52,108 nt of DNA from Lachnospiraceae bacterium (lineage in GTDB: Bacteria > Bacillota > Clostridia > Lachnospirales > Lachnospiraceae). The number at the start of each line of letters is the position of its first letter. Position 1 is the stretch's first letter. The stretch spans positions 1-52,108 of the forward strand of contig CASJPF010000026.1 in NCBI GenBank assembly GCA_949383255.1. The letters are read 5' to 3'. Below the pieces are notes generated by a model that worked only from the letters and a program-made list of their open reading frames with translations, did no database searches and was not told where the DNA came from. Below are positions 15,374-24,361 of the stretch, one piece after another. A program made the position numbers and the translations under genes.

Positions 15374-16492
15374 ATGCAGGAATCGATAAAGCCTCCAGTG
15401 GAGGTACGCTATCAGGAAGAACTTGAGGCGTTGAAGAAAGCAGATGAGGAGCAGGGAAACAAGAAACCTGATAATTGGCAGATGTCACCAAAGGCAGTTA
15501 GAACGTTTATTTTGGGCAGTGAAAAGCCTATCAAATATAAGCGAAAAAATTATGAAATTAAGAAAAAATACTTTGGAAATGATGCGCTTGTGGAGCGCTG
15601 CATTGTCACGCTTGCTGGCAATCGTGGCCTAATGCTTGTGGGTGAGCCGGGGACAGCAAAGACAATGCTCTCAGAACTTTTATCTGCCGCAATTAGCGGA
15701 AATAGCAAAAACACCATACAAGGAACGGCGGGAACAACAGAGGACATGATAAAATATTCATGGAATTATGCGTTGCTTCTTGCGAAGGGACCAAGCAGAG
15801 AAGCACTTGTGCCAGCGCCACTTTACATAGGAATGGAGAAGGGAATCCTTACTCGTTTTGAGGAAATTACAAGAACACCAGCAGAGATTCAGGACAGTCT
15901 TATTAGTGTGCTGAGTGATAAGGTATTGAATGTGCCAGAGTTAGGCGATGATGGTTTTTTGTTCGCACGTTCAGGATTTAATGTGATTGGGACAGCAAAC
16001 ACAAGAGATAAGGGTGTCAATGAAATGAGCAGTGCGCTAAAAAGGCGTTTTAATTTTGAGACTGTTATGCCCGTGAAAAGTGTTGTCCTAGAAAAACAAA
16101 TAATATTAAATGAAGTCAGTATGCTTGCGGAAGAAAATCATGTGGATATGAAAGCTGACGAGGATGTGGCGGAGCTTCTCGCATCTACTTATCATGAGCT
16201 GCGCGAAGGTGTTTCTTCTTATGGGCACCGAATTGATAAGCCAAATGCAGTGATGAGTACAGCAGAAGCGGTTTCGGTCTACTATCAGACAATGCTCACA
16301 GGTTATTATTATGGCGAGGGACATCTTGACGTGGAGTGTCTTGTCCAGAATCTTGTCGGTGCTATTTCCAAGGAGGACAAAGATGACTTAGAGAAAGTGA
16401 AAGGATATTTCAACACAGTAGTGCGCGCAAAGAGCGACAAAGAAGGTGGATTATGGAAAGAATATTACGAAGCGCGGAAATGGCTGAAATAA
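15374..16492 (+). CDS. MoxR-type AAA+ ATPase (YehL-like)
   Basis: A 372-residue cytosolic AAA+ ATPase of the MoxR group, whose members act as chaperones that remodel partner proteins, usually with a VWA-domain partner. Visible are Walker A GEPGTAKT (residue about 89), a Walker B region KGILTRFEEITRTPAEIQ (about 155; FEEI replaces the usual LDEI), sensor 1 VIGTANTRD (about 202), and the arginine finger region ALKRRFNFE (about 221). The layout matches E. coli YehL, encoded beside yehM and yehP. GAAAGGG before ATG 15374 is acceptable. The stop codon overlaps an ATG of the DUF5682 gene, implying coupled translation. The VWA partner is encoded 4 kb downstream. Confidence 0.93.
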   Translation: MQESIKPPVEVRYQEELEALKKADEEQGNKKPDNWQMSPKAVRTFILGSEKPIKYKRKNYEIKKKYFGNDALVERCIVTLAGNRGLMLVGEPGTAKTMLSELLSAAISGNSKNTIQGTAGTTEDMIKYSWNYALLLAKGPSREALVPAPLYIGMEKGILTRFEEITRTPAEIQDSLISVLSDKVLNVPELGDDGFLFARSGFNVIGTANTRDKGVNEMSSALKRRFNFETVMPVKSVVLEKQIILNEVSMLAEENHVDMKADEDVAELLASTYHELREGVSSYGHRIDKPNAVMSTAEAVSVYYQTMLTGYYYGEGHLDVECLVQNLVGAISKEDKDDLEKVKGYFNTVVRAKSDKEGGLWKEYYEARKWLK

Positions 16493-18891
16493 TGCTGATT
16501 CCCGTGCGTCATCACAGTCCAGCATGTTCTTTTCACATTCAGAAGATTTTTGCGGAGTGGAAACCAGATGCGGTTCTAGTGGAAGGACCAGACAATGCCA
16601 ACTCGTTGCTTCCGATTATGGTGCACGAGGACACGCGCGCACCATTTGCCATCTATTATTCCTATCACGACAAAGCAAAAAAAATATCGGAAGAACAACA
16701 GCATTACAAATGTTATTATCCATTTTTGGATTATTCACCGGAATTAACTGCGCTGCGTGAGGCGAATAAAACTATGACCCCTGTGTCATTTATTGATTTG
16801 TCCTACGGAGATATTTTGGCAGCGTCAGCAGATAAATTGGCAGATGGAGAGGCGCCGCGCAATTACAATGACGATTACCTGCTTGCGCGAAATGAATACA
16901 TAGAAAAATTGTGTGAAAAAACAGGATTACGTAATTTTGATGAGTTTTGGGAAAAGTATTTTGAGATAAATGGTATGTATGAGGACAGTGATCTTTGGTT
17001 TTCGCACTTAAATACTTACTGTGCACTTGCGCGGGAGAACACGCCCAAGGAAGTGTTGCAGAGTGAAGGATGTCTTGCACGGGAACAACATATGGCTGCG
17101 CGGATTGTTTTACAAGTGCTGCGTGGGTGGGAACCATCACAGAGCCAAGAGTGTGTTGATAATTCCAAGGAAAATAAGAATCGACAAAAAATACAGCGCA
17201 TTCTTGTAATTACAGGTGGCTTTCATACATCAGGGCTTCGTGAACGTCTATCAGATGCGCAGTGGCAAGAGACTGTTCGCCATGCAAAAGATATTGCGCA
17301 TTACGTTCCAGGACAGGATGAAAGTGTGTACCTAATGCCTTATTCTATGGAATCAGCAGATGCACTAAACGGTTATGCAAGTGGTATGCCCTACACGGGA
17401 TTTTATCAGAAAATATGGGATAGGATTGCTGATCAGACCTCCAATCCATATGAGGCAGCCGTGTTGGATTTCCTTGTTGCGACTGGAAAGAATGTGGGCA
17501 AGGAAGACGGTGCGCTTTCCACCTATGATGAAATTTGTGCGTGGCAGATGGCACAAGGGCTTAGTAGTTTGCGTGAAAAGCCACAGCCCGGCGCATATGA
17601 GTTGCAGGATGCAGTGCTAACATCTTATGTTAAAGGCGAGTATAATTTCTCGTCAGACATGCCAGTTCGCGTATTGCGGCGCTTGATGACAGGAACTGGT
17701 TCAGGTGCACTCTGTACACTGGCAGATGTCCCACCGATTATTTTGGACTTTCAGAATCAGTGTGCGGGATTTGGTATCCGAACAGATAGTACACTGGAAA
17801 AAGAAGTGACACTTTCTATTTTTTCCAGCAAAAAGCATAGGCGGATGAGTATGTTTTTTCATCGGCTCAATTTTTTAGATGCAGATTTTGCAAAACGGTT
17901 AAAAGGACCAAATTTACAGCTACGAACAAATCGAAATTTAATTCGCGAAATTTGGAAATATAAGTATGGCGCGCAGGTATTTGCTGCTTTAATTGATGTT
18001 TCTGTGCATGGCGCGACAATAGAGGAAGCCATTGTCAGCATTGTGCAGGAACAACTTTTGCAAGATACGAAAGCAAAAGATGCAGCGGTTTTATTAACAC
18101 AAGTGTTTGAGATGGGAATTTCGAGTCAATTGGAAATGGTTTATGAGCGCGTGCATGAATTAATATTGAAAGATATGGATTTTTATTCGATTGCAGACGC
18201 ATTGAAATCTCTAACTATGATGGAGGAGCTGGGAACGCTTTACAATTCGCAGTTACAGTTTGGTACACTTTTGCACACAGGTGTTAGAAAGCTTGTCACA
18301 CTTCTTCCAAGTATTACACGGATGAGCGATGACGCGCTAGATGCGGGTATGAATGCACTAAAACTGTTGTATCAGATTACAGGAAGAAAAGGGCAGGAGT
18401 ATGCCAATGAACGTGTGAATTTCTATGAGGTGTTACAACAGATGCAGGAAGATGTACAAATTCATGCAGGGTTGAATGGATGTATTCACGGTATTCTTTA
18501 CGGGGGAGGACAAGAAGATGCGCGGGCGGTCGGTGCGGTGTGCCAGGGGTATTTAACTGGTACAAAAGAACAGCTCTTAAAGACTGCGGTCTTTTTCCGC
18601 GGGTTATTTTTTACAGCGCGGGATTTAATTCTAATTGAACGTGAAATGCTTGAGAGGATTGATGTTTTTCTTGGTCAAGTGAATGCGGTGGAATTTATGG
18701 AATTGTTGCCGCAGCTTCGGATGGCATTTGCCTATTTTACGCCTGCTGAGACAGACAAAATCGCACAACAGGCAGCAAGTTTGCATCATAAGACTGGACA
18801 TGAGTTAATGGAACAGGCGGAGGTATTGCCAGAGTGGTATACTTATGGTAGAGAATTAGATGCGTATGTGCGACATGTTTTGGGAAGGTAG
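16492..18891 (+). CDS. DUF5682 family protein (YehM-like)
   Basis: About 800 residues, cytosolic, matching the uncharacterised DUF5682/YehM family that accompanies MoxR and VWA genes. The N-terminal domain has PVRHHSPACS right at the start, VLVEGPDNA (about residue 32) and VITGGFHTSGL (about 240). This spacing of conserved His and Glu recalls the ChaN/EreA/TIKI hydrolase-like fold, an inference from motif pattern only. The remaining 550 residues are mostly helical. ATG 16492 overlaps the ATPase stop (TAATG) and places the conserved RHHSP where the family has it. ATG 16453, with AAGGTGGA upstream, and ATG 16480 are alternatives that would overlap the ATPase gene by up to 40 bases. Biochemical activity is unknown. 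Confidence 0.88.
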   Translation: MLIPVRHHSPACSFHIQKIFAEWKPDAVLVEGPDNANSLLPIMVHEDTRAPFAIYYSYHDKAKKISEEQQHYKCYYPFLDYSPELTALREANKTMTPVSFIDLSYGDILAASADKLADGEAPRNYNDDYLLARNEYIEKLCEKTGLRNFDEFWEKYFEINGMYEDSDLWFSHLNTYCALARENTPKEVLQSEGCLAREQHMAARIVLQVLRGWEPSQSQECVDNSKENKNRQKIQRILVITGGFHTSGLRERLSDAQWQETVRHAKDIAHYVPGQDESVYLMPYSMESADALNGYASGMPYTGFYQKIWDRIADQTSNPYEAAVLDFLVATGKNVGKEDGALSTYDEICAWQMAQGLSSLREKPQPGAYELQDAVLTSYVKGEYNFSSDMPVRVLRRLMTGTGSGALCTLADVPPIILDFQNQCAGFGIRTDSTLEKEVTLSIFSSKKHRRMSMFFHRLNFLDADFAKRLKGPNLQLRTNRNLIREIWKYKYGAQVFAALIDVSVHGATIEEAIVSIVQEQLLQDTKAKDAAVLLTQVFEMGISSQLEMVYERVHELILKDMDFYSIADALKSLTMMEELGTLYNSQLQFGTLLHTGVRKLVTLLPSITRMSDDALDAGMNALKLLYQITGRKGQEYANERVNFYEVLQQMQEDVQIHAGLNGCIHGILYGGGQEDARAVGAVCQGYLTGTKEQLLKTAVFFRGLFFTARDLILIEREMLERIDVFLGQVNAVEFMELLPQLRMAFAYFTPAETDKIAQQAASLHHKTGHELMEQAEVLPEWYTYGRELDAYVRHVLGR

Positions 18892-19010
18892 TCAAAATAC
18901 AAAATAAAAAGATAAGGAATAAGGGCATGGCGTTTGCTGTGCCTTATATTTATGGTGGAAAATAGGTGATAGGAATGATATAATATATTGTAGTTAGGGG
19001 GGTATGGAAA

Positions 19011-19919
19011 GTGGAACTTAAAAACAGAATAGAATACGCAAAACGTGCATTGGATGGCACTGCATTAGGAGATTGTTTTGGGCAGACTTTTTTTGTGTCT
19101 GATGATATAGCTCGCCAAAGAATAAAAGATAGGGAGATTCTAAATCAATCGTGGTCTTTTACGGATGATACCGTGATGGCGATAGGAATTTATCGAATCC
19201 TTGAAAAGTACGGGAAAATAGATCAAGAGGAATTAGCTAAAGTTTTTGCAGATAATTATGCGCTGGACTGGCATCGAGGATATGGAGGAACAGCACATTC
19301 TATTTTGCGTAGTATTAAAGAAGGGAAAAATTGGCGAGAGGCTGCTTCAGAAGCCTTTGATGGAATGGGTTCTATGGGAAATGGTGGTGCCATGCGTGTT
19401 GCACCTATAGGTGCTTATTTTGCAGATGATATAGACAAGGTTTTGCACTATGCTAGAGCATCTGCGGAAGTTACACATGCACATATTGAAGGCATTGTAG
19501 GTGCGATGGCAGTTGCCGTGGCATCAGCTCTGCTTTTGAATAAAAAACTGGGACTCTATTCGGGAGAGGGAGAAACCTTTTTGCGTGATGTAGCAGATAA
19601 ATTGCCGGAAAGTGATACAAAGTACAAAATATTATCTGCGGTTCCTATCAAAAAAGAAAGCAGCATAGAGTTTGTTGTTTCTGTGCTTGGAAATGGAATT
19701 ATGCTGACAGCACAGGACACTGTTCCGTTCTGCCTTTGGTGTGCGGCATACTGGTATCCTTCGATTGAGGAGGCATTGTGGACAGCAGTTTCAGCGTTAG
19801 GAGATAGAGATACAATATGCGCTATTGTGGGAGGGATGGTTTCTCTTTATGCAGAGGAGATTCCGCCACAATGGTTAAGTTATATGGAGCATCCAGAAAC
19901 TTCCCAGTTTTTTAATTAG
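19011..19919 (+). CDS. ADP-ribosylglycohydrolase (DraG/ARH family)
   Basis: A 302-residue cytosolic hydrolase expected to remove ADP-ribose from proteins or other acceptors with two Mg2+ ions. Diagnostic motifs are GTALGDCFGQ (about 15-24), SFTDDTVMA (metal-binding acidic pair, about 50), GSMGNGGAMRVAPIG (about 119), VTHAHIEG (about 154) and ALGDRDTICAIVGG (metal-binding GDxDT, about 264). All metal ligands expected of an active enzyme appear present. GTG 19011 follows a G-rich site (AGGGGGG) at proper distance. It stands between the DUF5682 and VWA genes in the same direction, so it is probably a functional member of the cluster. A matching ADP-ribosyltransferase is not visible in the window. 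Confidence 0.93.
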   Translation: MELKNRIEYAKRALDGTALGDCFGQTFFVSDDIARQRIKDREILNQSWSFTDDTVMAIGIYRILEKYGKIDQEELAKVFADNYALDWHRGYGGTAHSILRSIKEGKNWREAASEAFDGMGSMGNGGAMRVAPIGAYFADDIDKVLHYARASAEVTHAHIEGIVGAMAVAVASALLLNKKLGLYSGEGETFLRDVADKLPESDTKYKILSAVPIKKESSIEFVVSVLGNGIMLTAQDTVPFCLWCAAYWYPSIEEALWTAVSALGDRDTICAIVGGMVSLYAEEIPPQWLSYMEHPETSQFFN

Positions 19920-19978
19920 AGAGATTTGTAGATTATTCTTTTTAAAAACTTTAGAGAAAAGATTTATCAGAATAAAAT

Positions 19979-20353
19979 ATGGGGAATTTAGAAGGAGCGA
20001 TTAAATTGATGTGGGGAATCTGCTTTGACACGATAGAATGTGAAGGAGAACTCTTTCCGTCTAGATTGTTTCAGTCTGTGATTGAATATGAGCTTGTTAA
20101 AAATGGTACTATGGCAAATATAATTTATCCCAAAAAAGGAGCGTCAATCGCTGTTAATAAAATAAGGGTTTTGGACAACCCGCCTCAATTTCTTGTTGGT
20201 GAGTTGGTGTCACCTGCCAATCATCCAGATCAGGTTGGTGTGATTCGAGAAATTGGATGGCACTTTAAGAATGAAAAGTATATGTATTTTATTTCAATAA
20301 ATAATAAAAAGAAGTCTAAAATATATTATTGCAATGATTTGATAAGGCGGTAA
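19979..20353 (+). CDS. Small hypothetical protein with an SH3/KOW-like end
   Basis: About 115-124 residues. The C-terminal half reads QFLVGELVSPANHPDQVG, VIREIGWHFKNEKYMYFISIN and YYCNDLIRR, a strand pattern typical of small SH3-like barrels (E-L-V-x-P...G-x-I...H...Y-x-I...Y...D-L). The start is unsure. ATG 19979 has no ribosome binding site. GAAGGAG at about 19990 better serves TTG 20006 or ATG 20009, giving MWGICFDTIECEG. No family is recognised. It sits 59 bases after the ADP-ribosylglycohydrolase and before the VWA gene, so it may be an accessory member of the cluster or one more immunity-type protein. Confidence 0.6.
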   Translation: MGNLEGAIKLMWGICFDTIECEGELFPSRLFQSVIEYELVKNGTMANIIYPKKGASIAVNKIRVLDNPPQFLVGELVSPANHPDQVGVIREIGWHFKNEKYMYFISINNKKKSKIYYCNDLIRR

Positions 20354-20412
20354 ACAGCGTTGCATTATATAAAGGTAATTGGATTTGGAAGCATTATTAA
20401 GGCGTGCTATAG

Positions 20413-20458
20413 TTACTATGAAAATCACAGATTTTCATAGTAAGAATGGCCACGTGGC
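20413..20458 (+). other. Strong hairpin and palindrome before the VWA gene
   Basis: TTACTATGAAAATC (20413-20426) and its perfect complement (20430-20443) form a 14-bp stem with a 3-base loop. A 12-base palindrome GGCCACGTGGCC (20447-20458) follows. There is no T-run, so this is not a standard terminator. It could be an RNA processing or stability element between the two genes. Confidence 0.6.
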
Positions 20459-20529
20459 CGTTAACCCTTGTGGTTTGGCCGTATGATGGAGATTTTCTAA
20501 GAGCATGCGCAGGAAGGAGTCAGGAGCAT

Positions 20530-21669
20530 ATGGTAGAGGAACAGGAAATTTTAAATCGGTGGCGGTTGGTCTTGGGAAAATATGCAGCAGGGCAAATCTC
20601 ATTTTCAGTTGGAAACGAACGAGAGAATTTGAAAATGATGGAAATGGAAGATGTATTGGATTACTTGTATTCAAGAGAGTATGGAGACGAGCAAGAAATT
20701 CGTAAGGATCGGCGCGGCGGACTTGGGGATTCGCAACTTACGATTCCACATTGGCTCACGAAAATTAAGACGCTTTTTCCGCAAAAAACGGTTGAGATTA
20801 TGGAACGTCATGCGCTAGAGAAGTATGGGATGACAGAGCTCTTGACCGATCCTGAAGTATTGCGAAAACTTGAGCCAAACAAAGAGCTTTTAAAGACGGT
20901 TATGCAGCTTAAGCATATGATGAAAGGCGAGGTGCTAGAGCTTGCGCGTCAGATTGTGCGAAAAGTGGCAGATGAGCTGACCAAAAAACTTGAACAGGAA
21001 ATGAAAAAATCCTTTTCGGGTAGATTAAACCGCAATGTTAGCAGTCCAGTGAAATCAATCCGAAACATTGACATGAAAAAGACAATTCGCAGGAATCTAA
21101 AAAACTATGACACAGAGACAAAGCAGCTTGTATTAAAACAGGTTTATTTTAGTTCGCGCATGAAAAAGTACAATCAGTGGCGTGTGATTATTTGTGTGGA
21201 TGAAAGTGGATCTATGCTCGATTCGGTAATTCACAGTGCGATTATGGCAGGGATTTTTGCGCGTCTTCCAATGTTGAATACAAAACTTGTGATTTTTGAT
21301 ACAAATGTGGTTGATTTAAGTGATTATGTCAGTGACCCAGTTGAGACGCTTATGAGCGTGCAGCTCGGTGGTGGAACAGATATTAGCGGCGCGCTTGCAT
21401 ATTGTGCACGGCTTATTCAGACACCACACCGAACGATGGTGGTGCTGGTGACAGACCTCTATGAAGGTGGGGGCTATCACAGAATGTATCAAGTGAGCCA
21501 AGGAATTATTGAAAGTGGGGCAAAACTTATTGTGCTGCCTGCCCTTGATCACGATGCTGTGCCAAATTATGATAGAAACGCAGCGGCATCGCTTGCGAAT
21601 ATGGGGGCATCTGTTGGTGCCATGACACCGGAGGAATTATCAGGATTTATTGCCAAAGTTTTGGTTTAG
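20530..21669 (+). CDS. VWA-domain protein with intact MIDAS (YehP-like)
   Basis: About 379 residues from ATG 20530, chosen because CAGGAG lies five bases upstream; an earlier ATG at 20446 lacks a ribosome site and adds a sequence unlike the family. The N-terminal 200 residues are helical. The C-terminal half is a von Willebrand factor A domain with a full metal-ion adhesion site: DESGSM (about 224), GGGTDISGAL (about 279) and VTDLYEGG (about 306). VWA proteins of this kind pair with MoxR ATPases, and E. coli YehP has the same layout. It is probably cytosolic, with no signal peptide. Role inferred: substrate- or partner-binding arm of the MoxR machine. Confidence 0.92.
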   Translation: MVEEQEILNRWRLVLGKYAAGQISFSVGNERENLKMMEMEDVLDYLYSREYGDEQEIRKDRRGGLGDSQLTIPHWLTKIKTLFPQKTVEIMERHALEKYGMTELLTDPEVLRKLEPNKELLKTVMQLKHMMKGEVLELARQIVRKVADELTKKLEQEMKKSFSGRLNRNVSSPVKSIRNIDMKKTIRRNLKNYDTETKQLVLKQVYFSSRMKKYNQWRVIICVDESGSMLDSVIHSAIMAGIFARLPMLNTKLVIFDTNVVDLSDYVSDPVETLMSVQLGGGTDISGALAYCARLIQTPHRTMVVLVTDLYEGGGYHRMYQVSQGIIESGAKLIVLPALDHDAVPNYDRNAAASLANMGASVGAMTPEELSGFIAKVLV

Positions 21670-21730
21670 GAGGAAATAAGCAAAATAGTTTTTTTAATTT
21701 CCAATCTTAAAAGAATGTGGCCGCAATCTG

Positions 21731-21847
21731 ATTCTTTTTAGAGGATGGATTAAGCCCGCACAACTAACCGTTGCCATAATCACAAATATTTTATTATCAT
21801 TTATTGATACATGGACACTGATAACTGTATATAGATGGTTGTGCTAA
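21731..21847 (+). other. Possible remnant of a membrane protein gene
   Basis: A frame without a start codon reads ILFRGWIKPAQLTVAIITNI then LLSFIDTWTLITVYRWLC and stops. It looks like one or two membrane helices of a lost protein. It occupies most of the gap between the VWA gene and the Imm1 gene. Evidence is slight. Confidence 0.2.
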
Positions 21848-21866
21848 AAAATTTATCTTTTACATA

Positions 21867-22205
21867 TCAAAGGAATTGGTCATCATGCCATGTTATAAAC
21901 TTCGGAAGCGTATGATATTTTTCAAAATATGCAAGGGCTTTCATTACTTGCTCTACTGGTAGCACATAGGATATGGGATAATAATCGAGTTGTCCATTGG
22001 ATAACAAAAAATCTATCATTTTGCCATCATCGCTTCCTGTATAATCAGCATTTCTAGAGCTAAATCCTGAGTCGCCTTCTTCACGCAAATACATAAGCCA
22101 ACCCCAATCCCCATTGATGAGTGCCATCATTGCCCGCTCATCATCTTCCGTTTCTTTTAACTCAACCCAAATTTCTTTATATTGCTCCTTTTCCCAAATA
22201 TACAT
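21867..22205 (-). CDS. Imm1 family immunity protein
   Basis: 112 residues on the reverse strand. The sequence follows the Imm1 pattern closely: LINGDWGWLMYLREEGDSGFSSRN, then a DGKMIDFLLSNGQLDYYPISYVLP segment, a VMKALAYFEKYHTLP helix and the closing ITWHDD. Imm1 proteins are predicted antitoxins of deaminase- and nuclease-type polymorphic toxins. ATG 22205 is chosen for the perfect AGGAGG six bases upstream, though the frame is open further. It lies alone and inverted inside the MoxR-VWA-SWIM cluster, with its own promoter; no cognate toxin is nearby. Confidence 0.82.
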   Translation of the reverse strand: MYIWEKEQYKEIWVELKETEDDERAMMALINGDWGWLMYLREEGDSGFSSRNADYTGSDDGKMIDFLLSNGQLDYYPISYVLPVEQVMKALAYFEKYHTLPKFITWHDDQFL

Positions 22206-22246
22206 AAGAATCCTCCTGTATAGTAAATCTCCAATCATTTAACTTC

Positions 22247-22275
22247 ATTGTATCACAGATTTGAGTATGTGGAAA
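22247..22275 (-). promoter_or_regulatory. Promoter of the Imm1 gene
   Basis: On the reverse strand, TTTCCA (22275-22270), 17-base spacer, TACAAT (22252-22247). Confidence 0.5.
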
Positions 22276-22288
22276 CAGGGAGTTTTAG

Positions 22289-22317
22289 TTGTCACATCAT
22301 AAATTCTTTGTTATAAT
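22289..22317 (+). promoter_or_regulatory. Promoter of the SWIM-protein gene
   Basis: TTGTCA (22289-22294), 17-base spacer, TATAAT (22312-22317), about 115 bases before the start codon. It diverges from the Imm1 promoter just to its left. Confidence 0.7.
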
Positions 22318-22432
22318 TTATTCCAAGTGAACTGCCTCAAGCAAATAGAGACAAGTCATCAATATAGGAATATGTGTTAGTTGGGTTAAAAGAGAAATAA
22401 CACGAAATACATAATGCAATAGGAGGAGAGGC

Positions 22433-24334
22433 ATGGGTAATTGGCAGTCAATATTACAAGAAATTGATGATGATTATTTAATTGGTATTTCTAATAAGGG
22501 AATTGTAAAACGCGCCTATAAGGATATGGAGACCGTTTCGTGTAATACAATGCAAGATATATTTTCTGCTGAAGATGAAATTGAAGTGCATGTTGGGGAA
22601 GAGATTGTGCAGATTAAGTTACCCTTTGGAGAGAGTACGTGTTCTTGTCCGTCCAGAAGTATCTGCCGTCATGTTGTGCAGGGAATTTTGACATTAAAGG
22701 CAGCGATTACGAAAGATGTTGATGCAAATGAAAATGAAAAGCAGTTTCGTGAATCTTCTTCAAAAGAGACATGTGATATTGTTTTAAATGAAACTGGCAC
22801 AGATAATATTTCCCAAAAAGTAGATGAAAACACCACTATTAAAAACACGCAGGAACCAGAGAACTGTATAGTTGATGATAACCAAACATCAAATAGTACA
22901 ATGATACAAAAAGTGATACAGCAGATTAGGGATTATCCATTAGAGAAGCTCTGTAAGACATTAGGTACAAAAAGGCTACAGGAGTTTATTTGTTATGCGA
23001 GGGCAAATAGAAAACCGCAGATTCGTTATTCGAGTGTTGCGGTAGTACAGCCTTTGGCAAATGCAGCAAGTGTGAAACTTTTATTTCCGTTGGAATACTC
23101 GACATGTACTTGTCATAAGAAAGAGTTTTGTGTGCACAAAGCGGAGGCAGTATTATGGTGTAAATTGGATTTGGATCAGATACATGTTGATGATTTAGAA
23201 CAGACAAAAAGTACAAACACCGAATATGATATAAAGCAAATACAGGATGTCGCCTTACAGATGCAGAAATTTTTGGAGGAGTTATTAGATACTGGATTAT
23301 CCAGAACATCACAGGATGCGCTGGATCATATGGAGCGAATGGCAATAATCTGCCATAATGCAAAATTGCCAAATTTTGAGAGTGATTGGAGGCGATTGCA
23401 GGATTCTTATCATAAATATATGAGACGTGTGGCGTCACTTGGAATACAGACCTTGATGTGTCAATTCACTGGATTGTACCAACAGACTAAATTGCTGCAG
23501 CAAGCGCAAAATGCATTTGATATATCAAGATTAGCAGGGGCATTTCGCGCAGAATATATGTCTGCACTCAATTTAGATTTAGTTGGAATTGCAGCGGAAC
23601 ATTTTGTAAGTAAGAGTGGATATGAAGGAGATACCGTTTATTTTTTAGAGCAGAATACAAAAGTCTGGTATACATACACGCAGGCGAGACCTGTTTTTTA
23701 TGATAGTGATACAAATGCAGCGTATTATACAACACAATATCGTACACAAGAGTCTCCTTGGGGATTGACTCTTCCTTTTCGGGATTTTGCGTTTTCTTAT
23801 ATTCATTTGGAAAATGCAAAGTGTGATAACAGAGGACGTTTGTCTTCTAGTAAGGAGACAAAGGGGCGGTTTATGGGGGAGAGAACAGGTAAGACGATAT
23901 TGACGACACAGATGCTGGGAAAATGGTATTATCGGGATTTTGCACAGCTTTTTCAGGAATTGTTTTATAAAAATAGATATTTCAATACTGTTGTGGCAAA
24001 CAATGAATCTGAGGATAGCAATTTAGATGCCAACGAGTCTGATTTAACACAATCAACACAGATGAAACTTGTATTTTTGAAACCAGCATCTTGTGATCCA
24101 GCAATTTTTTTAGATAAAGAGCAAAAACTTTATATGAATCTGTATGACAAATTGGGAAAATCTGTGGTGATAGAGGTTATATATTCCAAGAAGGAGGCAG
24201 AGGGAATTCGCTATTTGGAAAAAATCACAAATAATAATTTACCATACTTTTTTGGAAAGGTATATTTGCGCGATGGTAAAATTCGCATGTATCCAATCAC
24301 TGCATTCAAAAAAGGAGAATTGCAGGAAATCTAA
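22433..24334 (+). CDS. Double SWIM zinc-finger protein (YehQ-like)
   Basis: 633 residues, cytosolic. Two SWIM-type zinc motifs (C-x-C-x(n)-C-x-H) are visible: STCSCPSRSICRHVVQG at residues about 65-82 and STCTCHKKEFCVHKAEAVLW at about 221-240. SWIM domains bind DNA or proteins. The segment between them is acidic, low-complexity and probably flexible; the rest is helical followed by strands and contains no enzymatic motif I recognise. E. coli YehQ, encoded with the YehL ATPase and YehP VWA protein, is a SWIM protein too. AGGAGGAG before ATG 22433 is strong. It has its own promoter and forms a two-gene unit with the next small gene. Confidence 0.9.
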   Translation: MGNWQSILQEIDDDYLIGISNKGIVKRAYKDMETVSCNTMQDIFSAEDEIEVHVGEEIVQIKLPFGESTCSCPSRSICRHVVQGILTLKAAITKDVDANENEKQFRESSSKETCDIVLNETGTDNISQKVDENTTIKNTQEPENCIVDDNQTSNSTMIQKVIQQIRDYPLEKLCKTLGTKRLQEFICYARANRKPQIRYSSVAVVQPLANAASVKLLFPLEYSTCTCHKKEFCVHKAEAVLWCKLDLDQIHVDDLEQTKSTNTEYDIKQIQDVALQMQKFLEELLDTGLSRTSQDALDHMERMAIICHNAKLPNFESDWRRLQDSYHKYMRRVASLGIQTLMCQFTGLYQQTKLLQQAQNAFDISRLAGAFRAEYMSALNLDLVGIAAEHFVSKSGYEGDTVYFLEQNTKVWYTYTQARPVFYDSDTNAAYYTTQYRTQESPWGLTLPFRDFAFSYIHLENAKCDNRGRLSSSKETKGRFMGERTGKTILTTQMLGKWYYRDFAQLFQELFYKNRYFNTVVANNESEDSNLDANESDLTQSTQMKLVFLKPASCDPAIFLDKEQKLYMNLYDKLGKSVVIEVIYSKKEAEGIRYLEKITNNNLPYFFGKVYLRDGKIRMYPITAFKKGELQEI

Positions 24335-24361
24335 GGTTATCTAAGGAAAGGGTGTGGCAAA

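Noticed and set aside
22986..23438. 150-codon reverse-strand frame opposite the SWIM gene
   Set aside because: No ribosome binding site, His/Pro/Tyr-rich shadow composition, and the forward frame is clearly coding.
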